64,000 nucleotides of DNA, taken from Bifidobacterium choerinum. GTDB lineage: Bacteria > Actinomycetota > Actinomycetes > Actinomycetales > Bifidobacteriaceae. The stretch lies in NCBI RefSeq assembly GCF_000741135.1, contig NZ_JGYU01000005.1, forward strand, positions 15,946 through 79,945. Reading direction: 5' to 3'. Numbering within the stretch: position 1 is the first letter of the stretch; every line of letters starts with the position of its first letter. Under the pieces are notes generated by a model. That model saw only the letters and a list, made by a program, of their open reading frames with translations. It was not told the DNA's origin and ran no database searches. Position numbers and translations under genes: made by a program. Below, one piece after another: positions 62,746 to 64,000 of this stretch.

Positions 62746-62907
62746 GTCGTTCCTTTCGCCGCCGCCGGCCGCACCGGCGGTCCGGACGCTTACGGGTCGT
62801 ATGTTCCGATGTCGATTGTAGATGGCTCTCTCGCCCCGCGCCGCGCCCTGCGCCGAGGGCGGCGACGCGGCCGGCGGCGTCGATGTCTTCACGTACGCTC
62901 GTGCCTC

Positions 62908-63531
62908 ATGGCAGTGAACAAGAAGGACGAAGGCAACGAAGGACAGGTCGCGCGCAGCGTGCACGACAAGAACGCGCAGGCCGGCAAGGGACGGCCGACG
63001 CCGAAGCGCAAGGACGCGCAGGCGAGGAACATCCGACCGCTCGTGCCGAAGGACAGCGCCGCACAGCGCAAGGAGGCGAAGCGCCGCATGCGCGAGCGCG
63101 AGAACCGCGAATACGAGGCGATGCGCACCGGCGACCTGCAGAACATGCCGAAGGCCGAACGCCTCCCCTGGCGCGTCTATGTGCGCGACTATGTGGACGC
63201 GCGCTTCAACATCGGCGAGTTCTTCATCCCGGTGGCGCTCGTCATCCTCGTGCTGTCCGTCATCGTCACGGCCTTCGCGCGGCAGATCCCCTACAGCATC
63301 CAGATCACGATGATCCTGATGACGCTGCTGTACCTGTATCTGTTCGCGATCATCGTCGACGTCGTCGTGATGTGGCGCAAGCTCAAGAAGCTGCTCGTCG
63401 CCAAGTACGGCGAGCAGGCCGTCGCCAAGGGCATGCGCACCGGGTCCTACGCGTGGAGTCGCGCGATCCAGCTGCGCCGCTGGCGTCTGCCGAAGCCGCG
63501 CTACAAGAAGCGCGGCCACTGGCCGAAGTAG
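62908..63531 (+). CDS. DUF3043 family membrane protein
   Basis: A 207-residue actinobacterial protein of unknown function. A strongly basic N-terminal half ([38 protein letters not shown]) is followed by [20 protein letters not shown] and two membrane helices ([38 protein letters not shown]). The C-terminus is basic and aromatic ([17 protein letters not shown]). This is the DUF3043 pattern. It ends at a strong terminator. Confidence 0.9.
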   Translation: MAVNKKDEGNEGQVARSVHDKNAQAGKGRPTPKRKDAQARNIRPLVPKDSAAQRKEAKRRMRERENREYEAMRTGDLQNMPKAERLPWRVYVRDYVDARFNIGEFFIPVALVILVLSVIVTAFARQIPYSIQITMILMTLLYLYLFAIIVDVVVMWRKLKKLLVAKYGEQAVAKGMRTGSYAWSRAIQLRRWRLPKPRYKKRGHWPK

Positions 63532-63549
63532 ACCATCCTCCGCGTGCAT

Positions 63550-63588
63550 AGGGCCGGGACGAAGCGCATGCTTCGTCCCGGCCCTTTT
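63550..63588 (+). terminator. Rho-independent terminator of the DUF3043 gene
   Basis: Perfect 15-bp GC-rich stem (63551-63565 with 63570-63584) with GCAT loop, followed by TTTT. It is 19 bases past the stop. Confidence 0.92.
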
Positions 63589-63697
63589 CCGTTCGCGCCT
63601 CCTCCCCCGCGCCCTTCAACCCGAACATCCCCCGCTACGGGTTGCACTACAATGGTTGCCGGTTATCGGTCGTACATCGCAGCTTCCTGGAGGCATC

Positions 63698-64000
63698 GTG
63701 GCATCCCTACATTTCGACATCGCAATCATCGGCGCCGGCCCTGGCGGATATTCCGCCGCCCTGCGCGCGGCGGAACTCGGCAGATCGGTCGTCATGATCG
63801 AACGTGACGAAACACTCGGCGGCACCTGCCTCAACCGCGGATGCATCCCGTCGAAGGCGCTCATCACCGCCACCCGCACGCTCGACGCGCTCGCGCACGG
63901 CGAATCGATGGGCATCGTCTCCAAGCTCGAGGAGATCGACTTCGGACGCCTGCGCGACTACCGCGAGCACACCGTCGCGACGCTCGTCGACGGGCTGCGC
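63698..64000 (+). CDS. lpd: Dihydrolipoamide dehydrogenase-like flavoprotein (N-terminal part, cut by window)
   Basis: Only the first 101 codons are present. The FAD-binding start is [20 protein letters not shown], and the redox-active disulfide motif is [15 protein letters not shown], both typical of class I pyridine nucleotide-disulfide oxidoreductases, especially lipoamide dehydrogenase. The start is GTG at 63698 with GGAGG nine bases upstream. Mercuric or glutathione reductase-like members share these motifs, so the exact substrate needs the missing part. Confidence 0.85.
   Translation, partial: MASLHFDIAIIGAGPGGYSAALRAAELGRSVVMIERDETLGGTCLNRGCIPSKALITATRTLDALAHGESMGIVSKLEEIDFGRLRDYREHTVATLVDGLR

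Overview
The window is GC-rich chromosomal DNA from an actinobacterium, most probably a Bifidobacterium. The call rests on gene content and order: comEC/comEA next to leuS; glmU-rsfS-histidine phosphatase; proA-nadD; a TPR protein, NagD-like phosphatase, tlyA, nadK and recN; and a complete argCJBDFR-argG-argH region. Actinobacteria-only families also occur (DUF3043, a YkoE-type S component). There is no phage, insertion sequence, CRISPR array or rRNA gene. Both ends cut a gene: comEC at the left, a dihydrolipoamide-dehydrogenase-like gene at the right.

Layout. 1-17.6 kb is compact housekeeping DNA: comEC-comEA, leuS, corA plus an orphan solute-binding lipoprotein, two paralogous histidine phosphatases, two identical tRNA-Ala(GGC) genes, rsfS, glmU, tRNA-Gln(TTG), prs, nadD, proA and thrC. 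17.6-30 kb holds a HAD phosphatase, recN and nadK on the minus strand, trkH-trkA on the plus strand, then tlyA, a NagD-type phosphatase, an RGG-like/TPR protein and tyrS on the minus strand. 30-42.5 kb holds an HD-domain protein and all arginine biosynthesis genes with the repressor argR and ArgR-type operators before argC and argG. 42.8-50.7 kb holds a DUF559-like protein, a membrane protein, and an RNA methyltransferase-pheS-pheT operon. 51.3-54.2 kb is a MacB/FtsX-type ABC exporter. 54.3-58.9 kb is an ECF vitamin transporter (YkoE S component plus one polypeptide fusing both ATPases and the permease) under a TPP riboswitch. 59-61.3 kb is a two-component system with an orphan LuxR-type HTH protein and a previously uncalled 47-residue peptide gene. 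61.4-64 kb holds an M20 dipeptidase, a DUF3043 membrane protein and the start of lpd.

The most unusual property is between the genes. From about 17.6 kb on, nearly every gap of 150-850 bases is packed with a short degenerate motif, consensus TTACGGGNNGC (variants TTACCGG, TTATCGG, TTACAGG, and the self-complementary CTACCGGTAG). I counted about 83 exact TTACGGG/CCCGTAA heptamers by eye. In most gaps the copies run in plus orientation on the left and minus orientation on the right, and several pairs form perfect palindromes or long hairpins. Copies also lie inside coding sequence at length-variable places (a loop in argC, the linker of the ECF fusion protein, the end of the HD-domain gene). 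The first 17.6 kb has none. I do not recognise this repeat family.

A second candidate novelty is the 47-residue peptide gene with a strong ribosome-binding site, 19 bases upstream of the sensor kinase gene. Its hydrophobic N-terminal half and two-cysteine C-terminal tail suggest an exported signal peptide sensed by the adjacent kinase.
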